Below, in pieces: positions 1-6,914 of a DNA stretch of 18,836 nucleotides. How positions within the stretch are numbered: the stretch's first letter is position 1; each line of letters begins with the position of its first letter. The position numbers and the translations under genes were made by a program. The notes under the pieces are model-generated. The model saw only the letters and a list, made by a program, of their open reading frames with translations, did no database searches and was not told where the DNA came from. Source of the DNA: CAIXSC01 sp046349915 (GTDB taxonomy: Bacteria > Planctomycetota > Planctomycetia > Pirellulales > Pirellulaceae); assembly GCA_046349915.1 (NCBI GenBank), contig JAXMBL010000001.1, positions 1-18,836 of the forward strand, written 5' to 3'.

Positions 1-416
1 CCAACGGAGTGGCACACTTCGTGTCTTCAACTCCCGCCCGCTTCGCCATTCGTTCCGAGCGCGTGGCAACCTCTGGTCGCGCTTGTCAAAATGAGCAAGT
101 GGTGAATTCCGATTTGGCAATGGGCAGGCACACACGACTTGTGGGCGATGTCGTCGAAAATCTCGTCCTACCGCAGACCTCTCGATGTGTCACGGCATAC
201 ATAATCACGAGGGCCGACGTCGCGTGACGTCGCAGCTTGTAGGATAGATCTTCGATTCCAATTACTCTGACGCGCGATCCCTGACTACCCGTCGGCGAAC
301 CTCCTCACCTGCAACAATCCGATCGATGAGCGCTGGGATCGTGGCGGTTCGTGGCGATCCAAGCGACATTAACCGACATAGTGCTTCGGCCATCGGCATT
401 TTGAGTCGAGGGTTGT
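1..416. other. Intergenic stretch at left edge, no supported gene
   Basis: I see no credible gene here. A 72-codon open frame from position 9 has no clear ribosome binding site and runs through the left direct repeat. The only structured part is that repeat (190-273), which resembles the DNA at 4548-4659. The last 15 bases carry a GAGGG purine run that serves the gene starting at 417. Confidence 0.6.
190..273. repeat. Left imperfect direct repeat flanking the caspase block
   Basis: Bases 190-233 match 4548-4591 at 39 of 44 positions. Bases 249-273 match 4635-4659 at 21 of 25. The right copy has about 28 extra bases between the two matching parts. Both copies contain the near-palindrome CGACGTCGCG(T/C)GACGTCG (215-232 here). 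The right copy covers the upstream region and first codons of the small gene at 4623. The left copy lacks an equivalent start codon, so it looks like a decayed duplicate. The two copies bracket the AT-richer block of three genes. Confidence 0.75.
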
Positions 417-1685
417 ATGGAAAACACCCCCACCGTGACGTCGCTCACGAGAGAGGAACTCTATCAGCGAGTTTGGTCAACTCCCATGCGTAAGCTCGCT
501 AGCGAATTTGGGTTGTCCGACGTTGGACTGGCAAAGATCTGCAAGAAACACAAAATCCCTCGGCCTTCGCGAGGCTATTGGGCGAAAATTGAAAACGGAA
601 AGGCTGCCACACGATGGCCTCTTCGCCGCCTAGATGATGAGTCGCTGTCCGTCATTCGGATTCGCCACGTGGCGAAGCAAATGGAAACGCCGCAAATCCT
701 CGCAGCCTCGGACCCAGCAATTGCCGCTTTGATCTTAGCGGAAGGTCTTCCCGAGAATCGCATCCAAGCCGTCACCAATCTTCGAGGTGCTGATCCGCTG
801 GTTATCGCGACGCGAGAATCTTTGGAAAAACGGGAACCGGATGACTACGGCCGGGTTTCACGTCGATACGACTTTCCCGGCTTCTGTTTCGATGTGGCGG
901 TTTCCAAGGCCAACGTCAGCCGAGCACTCTTATTGATTCAAACCTTGGTAAAGGCGATCAGGGACCGTGGTCATGCGATTTCCGCGGGTAATGACAGAAG
1001 AAAGGGCCCCCGAATAACCGTCTTGAACCGGGACTTCTACATTTCTGTGTGGGAGCCCTCAAAGCGCAAGTCTCGGGAACTCACGAAACAGGAAAAGTTA
1101 GAGCGCGAACGATTCCCCTGGAGAACTAGTCGAGACTACGAATACGTGCCAGCCGGCACTTTGGAATTGCACCTGGACCGTGACACTTATTGGTCGTCGG
1201 CAAAGTTGACGGATACCAAAAGAGCTCGACTAGAAGACCGGCTCAACGATTTTGTCGTCGCGATGCTACGAGTGGTCGACAAAGAACGCGTGCGAGACGA
1301 GCAGGAGCGGCTCGCGGCAATTGAAAAAGACAGGCGGCGTCAAGAAGCGATTAAGGTGGAGATCCTGCGCCGAACTGAGTCGGTACGTGAAGACCGATTG
1401 CGAAAGGCCGTCCCGCGGTGGGAAAACGCTCAGCGAATCAAGGATTACATTCGAGCCGTTCGCGATGAAGCAATACGACGCGGTGGCGAGATCGACGAAG
1501 CAAGCGAAATCGGTCAATGGCTACGATGGGCTGAGCAGTACCTTGATGCAGTGAATCCGTTGTCACATCGAGTCGAACTTCCCACGTTTTCGCTCACGCC
1601 CGAGGAACTCGATCGGTTGCGGCGGGAATGCGAGTCGGATTGGGTTTCGTATTCGGAATCTTTTCGGCCTCGACAACCAAGCTGA
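417..1685 (+). CDS. Uncharacterised 422-residue protein with HTH-like N terminus and coiled coil
   Basis: I recognise the N-terminal signature but know no assigned function. Residues 10-60 (LTREELYQRVW, then LASEFGLSDVGLAKICKK, then RPSRGYWAKI) resemble a helix-turn-helix in which the second helix contains DVGLAKICKK. Proteins beginning this way are common as hypothetical proteins in bacterial accessory regions. The middle (about 70-280) has no motif I can name. Residues about 285-330 are extremely rich in Glu and Arg and probably form a coiled coil; the rest is mostly helical and charged. There is no signal peptide or membrane segment. The ATG is preceded by GAGGG at a four-base gap. The gene stands alone, rightward, and the next gene on that strand begins 758 bases later. 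A DNA-binding or sensing role is a guess. Confidence 0.8.
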   Translation: MENTPTVTSLTREELYQRVWSTPMRKLASEFGLSDVGLAKICKKHKIPRPSRGYWAKIENGKAATRWPLRRLDDESLSVIRIRHVAKQMETPQILAASDPAIAALILAEGLPENRIQAVTNLRGADPLVIATRESLEKREPDDYGRVSRRYDFPGFCFDVAVSKANVSRALLLIQTLVKAIRDRGHAISAGNDRRKGPRITVLNRDFYISVWEPSKRKSRELTKQEKLERERFPWRTSRDYEYVPAGTLELHLDRDTYWSSAKLTDTKRARLEDRLNDFVVAMLRVVDKERVRDEQERLAAIEKDRRRQEAIKVEILRRTESVREDRLRKAVPRWENAQRIKDYIRAVRDEAIRRGGEIDEASEIGQWLRWAEQYLDAVNPLSHRVELPTFSLTPEELDRLRRECESDWVSYSESFRPRQPS

Positions 1686-2443
1686 GAAAACTCGGCCGGC
1701 ATCTCAGCCGTCGTTGGCGGCCACTTATGATTTGTGTGGTGCGCAGACCAACAACTGAACGAGCGACCGGCCTGGCCATGTCCTGCTTGCCCAAATTGGA
1801 AACAAGTCCGACGATTCTGATCCAATGATTGCAGCCGTAGTGCATTACGAGGATGCTTGGGACCGAAAACTCGTCATCACGTCAGTCGACAGACTCCCGC
1901 CCGCCGCCGCCAAATCGCGCTCGGAGCCCCAAAGTCTCGAACTCTCTGTCGCGCGACGTGCCTCGGGTTAACGATTGGTCGGCTTCGTAAGGGAGATGCC
2001 GACGCAACCCCTTCCTGATCCCAGTACCGGTCCGACCACGCCCAACTGCGAGCCAAACTGTTGAGGTGACACAACCGACACAGCGATTCTTGTAGTTCCT
2101 CACAACGCTTTATCCCGAACTCTCGTATCTGGCGGTAATGCTACCACATTCTCTTCATTCCACACACCCGACGCGATGCCGGGCCGTCTTCTCAATCGGA
2201 GGGCCACTAGCCTTGAATTCAGTCATCGATTCGCAGGCCACGACGAACTGATTCCGCCGTAGCGATTCTGCTGTCGTAATCTGCTCCGTGATTGAGTTTC
2301 CGTAGTTACTTCGCGATACTTGACTCAGCGTGCGTTCATGGCACCTAATTCAACACACCGTAAACTGGATACTTCGCTCTCTCTGAGGCAGTGGCCGAAT
2401 CTATCGGCGAATCTGTTAATGGTTCAAAATCTAAGGAAACAAT
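1686..2443. other. Long intergenic region with one interspersed repeat copy
   Basis: No gene is supported in these 758 bases. The short frames on either strand lack ribosome binding sites and recognisable protein sequence. The main feature is the interspersed repeat at 1892-1987. Directly over the preceding stop codon, GCTGAGA (1681-1687) can pair with TCTCAGC (1702-1708), but no T-run follows. The end (2425-2443) carries an AAGGA ribosome binding site for the gene at 2444. Confidence 0.55.
1892..1987. repeat. Interspersed 96-bp repeat, copy A
   Basis: This block matches 17579-17674 at 89 of 96 positions without gaps, in the same orientation and about 15.7 kb away. Both copies include AACGATTGGTCGGCTTCG at the right end and CCCCAAAGTCTCGAACTC in the middle. 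Read on the minus strand, both copies encode the peptide ARFG preceded by REFETLGLR. That peptide looks like a by-product of the repeat, since no ribosome binding site or shared gene context supports it. The other copy ends 33 bases before an antitoxin start codon. Confidence 0.85.
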
Positions 2444-2971
2444 ATGTGGCAACGCATCGCGCACCATTTGACTGGAAATTCCTACCGCGTCACCAGCGAC
2501 GCCGCACGACCTTTCACCGCGAGCGTAACGCGAGGTTCGACAGACGCTCAAGAGCCTGACGCTGATTTGACGTCGTCAGCCACGCCTTCCGCACAAGATT
2601 CTCATTTCACCATCTTGCAGAAGTTAATCCCTGGCGAAGCCATTTCGGTCTACCTACTCGCTCAGTCACTCTCGTCATCGGCCGCCAATGCAGCGATATT
2701 CATGGATGTCGCTGGGCTGATGACGGTTGCGTTAGCAGCAACCATTCGTATCTTTCTAACGCAAGATATAACTTGCCTGTCGCCCTGGCGTACGATCCAG
2801 TGGAAAGTAGTTGGCGCGTCTTCGCTGTGTTGTGTAATCTGGATTTACGCGATAGGCGGATCTATATTCGTACGTGAAAGCTCTGTGCCCGATGTGAAGT
2901 TATATGCGCAAATTCTTGGGTTCGTTTTTGCTGCAGTCTCGCCTTATTTCGTTCGCGCCAAACCCAAGTGA
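2444..2971 (+). CDS. Small multi-pass membrane protein, partner candidate of caspase-like protein
   Basis: This 175-residue protein begins with about 55 polar, Ser/Thr-rich residues with no export signal. It continues as a hydrophobic helical bundle: roughly 62-80 (starting LIPGEAISVYLLAQSL), 84-105, 120-142 and 151-170. It ends with a short basic tail (RAKPK). The charged break RIFLTQD lies between the second and third segments. From memory, small membrane proteins with a Pro-(Gly/Thr)-Glu entry into the first helix occur beside caspase-like genes, so an effector or anchor role is plausible but unproven. The ATG has AAGGA seven bases upstream. The stop codon lies four bases from the stop of the leftward caspase-like gene, so the two are convergent with no room for a terminator. 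Confidence 0.75.
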   Translation: MWQRIAHHLTGNSYRVTSDAARPFTASVTRGSTDAQEPDADLTSSATPSAQDSHFTILQKLIPGEAISVYLLAQSLSSSAANAAIFMDVAGLMTVALAATIRIFLTQDITCLSPWRTIQWKVVGASSLCCVIWIYAIGGSIFVRESSVPDVKLYAQILGFVFAAVSPYFVRAKPK

Positions 2972-2975
2972 AATT

Positions 2976-4376
2976 CTAGGTCCAAAAGTAATCCCGACGG
3001 GCGACTTCCTTGCGGGAGAAGATTCGCCGCCGCGAAGGTTGATGCCGTATTTCTCGCTCCTTCTCGACGCAAGCATCGCGGATTACACGGCCAAATGAAA
3101 CTGCGTAGTCAAGTGGGCTGACTACTAACTCTCCCCCTTTTTGCTCGGCATTTGCTATTGCCTCTTCACTAGCCATGCGCTGCGCCGAATCAAATACTTG
3201 GCCCGCTACTTCCCCTCCGATTACTTGCACACATGGGAATCGCATTCTCGGCATCACGTCTGGAGACGTTTTATGATTAGTGAAGTCAAGCAACATAGGA
3301 TGCTGGCGCAAATCACTAAACCAACCGATATCACGAAGTCCTATCGCCAAATGTCGAGCGCCATCAGGAATTCGGCGCGACATTTCGTTAAGAAATGCGA
3401 ATGTAAATAGTCCATGCGCAACTTCGTCATGCTCAACTGCATGCTCGTCGTCGAGGCACGAACAATACACCTTCCCCAGTCCAATCCGGGGTCCTGTGTA
3501 AGACGGCGAAGACCCATGTCCGTCGGCAGCAATTGTCAATGTCTTTGTCATGTCACGCGCAATTGCCGCACTGTGGCAGCAATCTAAGTAGAGGTCCAAA
3601 CGACAGGTGCTTTCAATCTTCGAAAGATTATTTAAGACGCTTAGAATTCGCATGGCCATTTGTCGCGACGACATGAATCCATCGCCGACAATAAACCCAC
3701 TTTCGCCATTCGCGATGCTGCCGTGTCCGGCGTACAAGAGATTTATCTGGACTGACACGAACTCAGGATCGTCGGAGTTGATTTCGATCCACTGTCGGAG
3801 CTCGCGCACTGCACGATCAATGTCTTCAATGGTCGGATTCATCAGACGCTTGGTAATATCGAAGAATCCGGGGCTCTTGCCAATTCCGCCGACGATTACA
3901 GTGTCGATGTCGCCGAGTCGCATGGGCCGATAGTATTGATAGAATGCGTCTAGATCATTGGCCGCATACTGTAGCTTACCAAAGTTACGCGCATGCAATG
4001 ATGTGGTTGATGATTGCTTGCCAAGTTGATCGGGACCGTCACATGCTATCATTAGATTGGCCCAGAACAGACGGTCGTACCCGCCCTTGATCGCGGGCTG
4101 GATGCGGGCTTCGTGAGTGTCGCTATCTGGAAAAAGGAGATAAAGTGTTCCGCTCGCGTCATTCAGTTTCTCAAGTCGAATCGCCCTGTGTGCTCCATCG
4201 CTTCGTCTTTCAGTGAAGTCGCCTCGAGCGAGAATCAGTTCTTCCCTTTGTGTTCGGACGGACTTGGCTCGAATGGCGGCAAGCATTTGCGGGTTCGGAA
4301 GTTCTTTTTCAGCAGCGGGTATACGCGGCTCGCGCCAAGAACGAATCAGGTCACGAAGACGTGAAACGATCCACAT
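2976..4376 (-). CDS. Caspase-like (peptidase C14) protein
   Basis: The predicted protein is a 466-residue cysteine protease of the caspase/metacaspase fold. Numbering from the ATG at 4376, the fold begins near residue 98 and contains YAANDLDAFYQYYRP, where other members have an Asn-Asp loop. The catalytic His is in LLYAGHGS (His218) and the catalytic Cys in LYLDCCHSAA (Cys267). The late motif HGLFTFAFLNEM follows near residue 321. The C-terminal 100 or so residues are basic and hold no domain I recognise. A GTG at 4418 would give 480 residues, but the ATG at 4376 has GAGGA at seven bases and the GTG has no binding site, so I prefer the ATG. Bacterial caspases commonly act in abortive antiviral responses, cleaving or activating a partner. 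No sensor domain is fused here. The likely partner is the convergent membrane protein. Confidence 0.85.
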   Translation of the reverse strand: MWIVSRLRDLIRSWREPRIPAAEKELPNPQMLAAIRAKSVRTQREELILARGDFTERRSDGAHRAIRLEKLNDASGTLYLLFPDSDTHEARIQPAIKGGYDRLFWANLMIACDGPDQLGKQSSTTSLHARNFGKLQYAANDLDAFYQYYRPMRLGDIDTVIVGGIGKSPGFFDITKRLMNPTIEDIDRAVRELRQWIEINSDDPEFVSVQINLLYAGHGSIANGESGFIVGDGFMSSRQMAMRILSVLNNLSKIESTCRLDLYLDCCHSAAIARDMTKTLTIAADGHGSSPSYTGPRIGLGKVYCSCLDDEHAVEHDEVAHGLFTFAFLNEMSRRIPDGARHLAIGLRDIGWFSDLRQHPMLLDFTNHKTSPDVMPRMRFPCVQVIGGEVAGQVFDSAQRMASEEAIANAEQKGGELVVSPLDYAVSFGRVIRDACVEKEREIRHQPSRRRIFSRKEVARRDYFWT

Positions 4377-4429
4377 AGAGAATCCTCGATTGGCAAGAAA
4401 CACGGCAACAGGGTGCACGCTACAAGCGA

Positions 4430-4435
4430 ATTATA
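4430..4435 (-). promoter_or_regulatory. Possible -10 element of the caspase-like gene
   Basis: Minus-strand TATAAT lies about 54 bases before the preferred ATG at 4376. Transcription would start near 4423, which leaves almost no leader for the alternative GTG at 4418 and supports the ATG. No convincing -35 hexamer sits 16-18 bases upstream. Confidence 0.3.
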
Positions 4436-4547
4436 CAGCACGATCGCTAGGATTCTCTGACGACGGTTCTTTCTGGAACACTGCCAGTTGGCGTTCAGGT
4501 CCCTAAGTTTTAGACGATATTGCGTCTTGAGCGGACATTCCGCCGTT

Positions 4548-4659
4548 TCACGGCATACATAACCCCAGGGGCCGACGTCGCGCGACGTCGCTTCTTTTCC
4601 CTCCACCCCTGGGAGTTTCCGAATGTCGGATCAACCTTCGATCCCAATGCCTCTGACGC
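4548..4659. repeat. Right imperfect direct repeat flanking the caspase block
   Basis: This is the counterpart of 190-273. It spans the upstream region and the first dozen codons of the 67-residue gene at 4623, so the right copy appears to be the original, functional one. It contains a perfect 18-bp palindrome at 4573-4590. Confidence 0.75.
4573..4590. promoter_or_regulatory. Perfect 18-bp palindrome, candidate operator
   Basis: CGACGTCGCGCGACGTCG is its own reverse complement and lies 32 bases upstream of the small gene at 4623, a position suited to a dimeric repressor or recombinase. The left repeat carries the same site with one mismatch at 215-232. A hairpin role is also possible. I know no matching regulator. 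Confidence 0.4.
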
Positions 4660-4826
4660 CCGAGCGACGTCTCAAGCGTGTCGCGGCGCTACTCGCTCGC
4701 GGCATCATTCGCCTCCGACGGCCGGTGGATCATTCCGAGCCGCAGAATCTCGGCGATTCTCACCAGCCGGACCTTGAGGTTGTCTCGGAATCGAGGCTCT
4801 GTGTGTCTCACGAACCGCCGGCGTAG
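4623..4826 (+). CDS. Small protein upstream of DUF2924
   Basis: This 67-residue protein has a basic helical core (LTPERRLKRVAALLARGIIRL, residues about 11-31) and a polar tail ending near LEVVSESRLCVSH. Short proteins of this pattern, with an ARG(I/V)xRL core and a tail like LEVxxxxRL, commonly sit directly before DUF2924 genes. I recall the arrangement but not a function. The ATG has GGGAG at seven bases. The DUF2924 gene starts 50 bases after its stop codon, so the two are probably co-transcribed. Its upstream region and first codons are duplicated in the left flanking repeat. DNA binding is possible from the basic core but not shown. Confidence 0.65.
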   Translation: MSDQPSIPMPLTPERRLKRVAALLARGIIRLRRPVDHSEPQNLGDSHQPDLEVVSESRLCVSHEPPA

Positions 4827-4876
4827 CTGGGGTCGGTTTTTGGTCGGGACACAAACGCCACGAATCGGAGGAAAGC

Positions 4877-5320
4877 ATGGCCCAATTGGATTTGCCTTGC
4901 GAACGCGCGAGGCTGGAAGGGATGACCGTCGGGCAGTTGGCTCGGGTCTACGAAGAGATCGTCGGCGAGCCCACTCGGAGCCGCCACAAGCAGTATCTGA
5001 TCCGCCGGATTCTCTGGCGGGTCCAGGCTCGGGCGGAAGGCGACCTGAGCGAACGAGCTCGACGTCGTGCCGCAGAACTCGCCGACGACGCCGAAGTGCG
5101 CGTGACAGCTCCGCGTCGCCCCACGACCTCGGCGTCCGTCGTGCTGCCAGCGGCGAAGCTCGACGCGGCCGATACGCTCGCCGATGCGAGGCTGCCGGCC
5201 CCCGGAAACGTCGTCGTTCGGAGGTACAAGGGGCAGGAGATTCGCGTCTTGATCCTGGCCGACGGGTTTGAGTACCAGGGGGAGCGCTTCCGGTCCCTCT
5301 CGGCGATCGCCAATCTTTAG
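4877..5320 (+). CDS. DUF2924 family protein, C-terminally shortened
   Basis: Residues 14-55 (LEGMTVGQLARVYEEIVGE, then the basic RSRHKQYLIRRILWRVQ) and the end (VVRRYKGQEIRVLILADGFEY, then FRSLSAIA) are the two hallmarks of the DUF2924 family, usually found in prophages and integrative elements next to serine recombinases. The function is unknown. GGAGG sits six bases before the ATG. The family normally continues after SLSAIA with a conserved Gly-Trp-Asn-rich tail; here it ends two residues later (NL, stop). The stop codon sits exactly where a run of GGCT-type repeats begins. I infer that the four-helix-bundle element at 5321-5990 removed the tail. No recombinase gene follows, which is unusual for the family. 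Confidence 0.85.
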   Translation: MAQLDLPCERARLEGMTVGQLARVYEEIVGEPTRSRHKQYLIRRILWRVQARAEGDLSERARRRAAELADDAEVRVTAPRRPTTSASVVLPAAKLDAADTLADARLPAPGNVVVRRYKGQEIRVLILADGFEYQGERFRSLSAIANL

Positions 5321-5331
5321 GCTTTAGGCTG

Positions 5332-5349
5332 GAGGCTGGAGACTGAAGG
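5332..5349 (+). repeat. Left 18-bp terminal inverted repeat of the four-helix-bundle element
   Basis: GAGGCTGGAGACTGAAGG is the exact reverse complement of 5971-5988. Confidence 0.8.
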
Positions 5350-5450
5350 AGGAGAGGGAGGAGAGAAGTTGATCACGCGTCAAGCCAAGCTGCCTTTCGA
5401 TCTCCAGCCTCCCGTCTTCAGCCTGCAGTCTCAAGCCTCAAGCCTAGGCC

Positions 5451-5807
5451 CTACGCCTGTTTCAGCGAGCGGATCAGGCCATTCAACACCTTGCAGGTTT
5501 CCAATGCTGCTTTTGAGACCGTATCGAAATCGGGATCGCCCTGAAACCCAAGCCGATTGGCCAGCGAGAGCTGGTATTCGAGTTCTCGCGCCGAACCGTA
5601 GGCCATGTCGAGGAAGCGAATGTAATCGGCTTGCGAATCCCGAGCACACCCTTCGACGATATTCGACGCGATGGAGACGGCGGCGCGGCGCATCTGCGAT
5701 GTCAAGCCGAACATCTCCTCGCGAGGGAATCCAGCCGTATGCCGGTAGATCAGCAGCGCCAGCTGGTCCGCGAGTTCAAACGCACGAAGCTTGGAGTGGT
5801 CACGCAT
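5451..5807 (-). CDS. Four-helix-bundle protein (23S rRNA intervening-sequence type)
   Basis: This 118-residue protein has the family pattern in order: KLRAFELADQLALLIYRHTAGFP (helix 1), then FGLTSQMRRAAVSIASNIVEG (helix 2, the most conserved part), DYIRFLDMAYGSARELEYQL (helix 3) and a final helix ending LIRSLKQA. Members were first seen in intervening sequences of 23S rRNA genes and are also scattered through genomes; the fold is related to the Avd accessory protein of diversity-generating retroelements. The biochemical function is unknown. I start at the Met before RDHSKL because the frame further upstream translates the repeat. That ATG has no Shine-Dalgarno: the bases before it are the pyrimidine-rich repeat arm. 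No rRNA gene is visible nearby. Confidence 0.85.
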   Translation of the reverse strand: MRDHSKLRAFELADQLALLIYRHTAGFPREEMFGLTSQMRRAAVSIASNIVEGCARDSQADYIRFLDMAYGSARELEYQLSLANRLGFQGDPDFDTVSKAALETCKVLNGLIRSLKQA

Positions 5808-5970
5808 GTGGGAGGCTAGAGGCTGTAGGCCGGAGGTATGAGACGGCTTGCTTTGTCGGTCGCAAGATCGGGAGCCCATATGGGCTGGATTTGAGGGAAC
5901 TCAAGTCCATTTGACGCTACCGTTGCGCTCGGCCAGCCTCAAGACTCCCGTCCTGTTTCTCCTCCTCCGG

Positions 5971-5988
5971 CCTTCAGTCTCCAGCCTC
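5971..5988 (-). repeat. Right 18-bp terminal inverted repeat of the four-helix-bundle element
   Basis: CCTTCAGTCTCCAGCCTC is the exact reverse complement of 5332-5349. Confidence 0.8.
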
Positions 5989-6044
5989 AAGTCTGCCGTG
6001 AGGCGTGGAAGTTCACCGCCTGCCGCAGTCGCCTGAACAAGGCG

Positions 6045-6914
6045 ATGTGGTTCTACCTGAGCTTTCCCGAGTTGTTCGACCGAGCGACGCTGTTCGCGCG
6101 GGCCGATTCTCTCACGACCGGGCGCTTCGCAATTCGCCGGAACGACCTACCGAAAGCGGCGATCGATGTTACGCCGGCGGTCACGGCAAAGTTGGGAGAA
6201 GCTCTGCGCGAGTTCTACTGGCCGACGCAGATGCGCGGTCACCATTGCCACGTCGAGCACTTCCGCCGCAGCGACGGCGACGACTACTTCTTCGCGTACC
6301 TCGACGACTGGCCCGACAAACGACTCGTGTTTGCGAACGACGGCCAGTTGCGAACCCAGTCGTCTCGATTCGCGTTCTCGGTGCTGTTCGTCTTCTCGCC
6401 GGCGGAAGGATCGCTCGAACTCGTGGCCAACGGCGGCGAGGCGATTCACTTCCCGCTGCAGCAGGCGTTTTGCAAGTCCGTTCTCGGGATCGACATCCCG
6501 CCAACGCATCCCAATCGCCCCGTCTATCGGTTGCAGCAAGTGCTCGATCCGAAGTTCAGCTATCCGACCGCCGCCGAGGATCGCATCGGGCGCGTTCAGT
6601 TGAAGAGCATCCGTTGGAAGCCAACGGGCGAGATCAAGCAGTTGCGGGCAACGGTCCAAGAATTCGAATCGACGATCTGCCGCACCGAATGGCTGGAACT
6701 CGTCCAGCAAGGTCTCGCTGGCTACGGCCTCACGCCAACCCAGGCGGTCGTTGAAGGAGCAACGTTTCGCCTGACGCTATTTCGCGGCGGGAGATCGCGA
6801 ACCCTGGAATTCACGATCGCACTTCCGAGCCGCTGCACCGTGCGAACGAAGTCCGACGAGTTGATCGCGATCGGTAAACGCTGTCTTGCTAAATGGGGGA
6901 TGATCAATGTGTGA
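6045..6914 (+). CDS. Unknown cassette protein, possibly missing its N terminus
   Basis: I do not recognise this 289-residue protein. It is soluble, mixed alpha/beta in appearance, with no signal peptide or membrane segment. Notable stretches are MWFYLSFPELFDRATLFARAD at the start, HHCHVEHFRR near residue 65, and YFFAYLDDWPDKRLVF near 80. The ATG has only a weak, badly spaced purine run. The frame stays open upstream through sequence reading REAWKFTACRSRLNKA into the repeat arm at 5990, with no better start codon. I infer that the original start may have been lost to the four-helix-bundle insertion. The stop overlaps the next gene by eight bases (ATGTGTGA), so the pair is translationally coupled and probably works together. 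Confidence 0.65.
   Translation: MWFYLSFPELFDRATLFARADSLTTGRFAIRRNDLPKAAIDVTPAVTAKLGEALREFYWPTQMRGHHCHVEHFRRSDGDDYFFAYLDDWPDKRLVFANDGQLRTQSSRFAFSVLFVFSPAEGSLELVANGGEAIHFPLQQAFCKSVLGIDIPPTHPNRPVYRLQQVLDPKFSYPTAAEDRIGRVQLKSIRWKPTGEIKQLRATVQEFESTICRTEWLELVQQGLAGYGLTPTQAVVEGATFRLTLFRGGRSRTLEFTIALPSRCTVRTKSDELIAIGKRCLAKWGMINV

Larger units (their letters stand above)
5321..5990. mobile_element. Candidate four-helix-bundle element with nested inverted repeats
   Basis: A leftward four-helix-bundle gene is framed by repeats of the type GGCTGGAGGCTGGAGACTGAAGG. An 18-bp perfect inverted pair lies at 5332-5349 and 5971-5988. Degenerate related arms lie directly inside it, at about 5403-5450 and 5811-5840. 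The element sits immediately after a truncated DUF2924 gene and immediately before a frame that is open upstream of its first ATG, which suggests insertion with loss of host sequence. No transposase is present and I cannot define a target duplication, so the borders are approximate. An ordinary gene with regulatory repeats is the alternative. Confidence 0.45.

Noticed and set aside
9..227. 72-codon rightward frame at the left edge
   Set aside because: No ribosome binding site, no recognisable sequence, and its end is the direct repeat.
1681..1708. Stem GCTGAGA/TCTCAGC at the end of the 422-residue gene as a terminator
   Set aside because: Seven pairs with a 14-base loop and no T-run; too weak to call.
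1877..2103. Minus-strand frames encoding REFETLGLRARFGG
   Set aside because: They translate the 96-bp repeat, which gives the same peptide at 17579-17674 in an unrelated setting.
4376..4418. GTG at 4418 as start of the caspase-like gene
   Set aside because: No Shine-Dalgarno and almost no leader after the candidate -10; the ATG at 4376 has GAGGA at good spacing.
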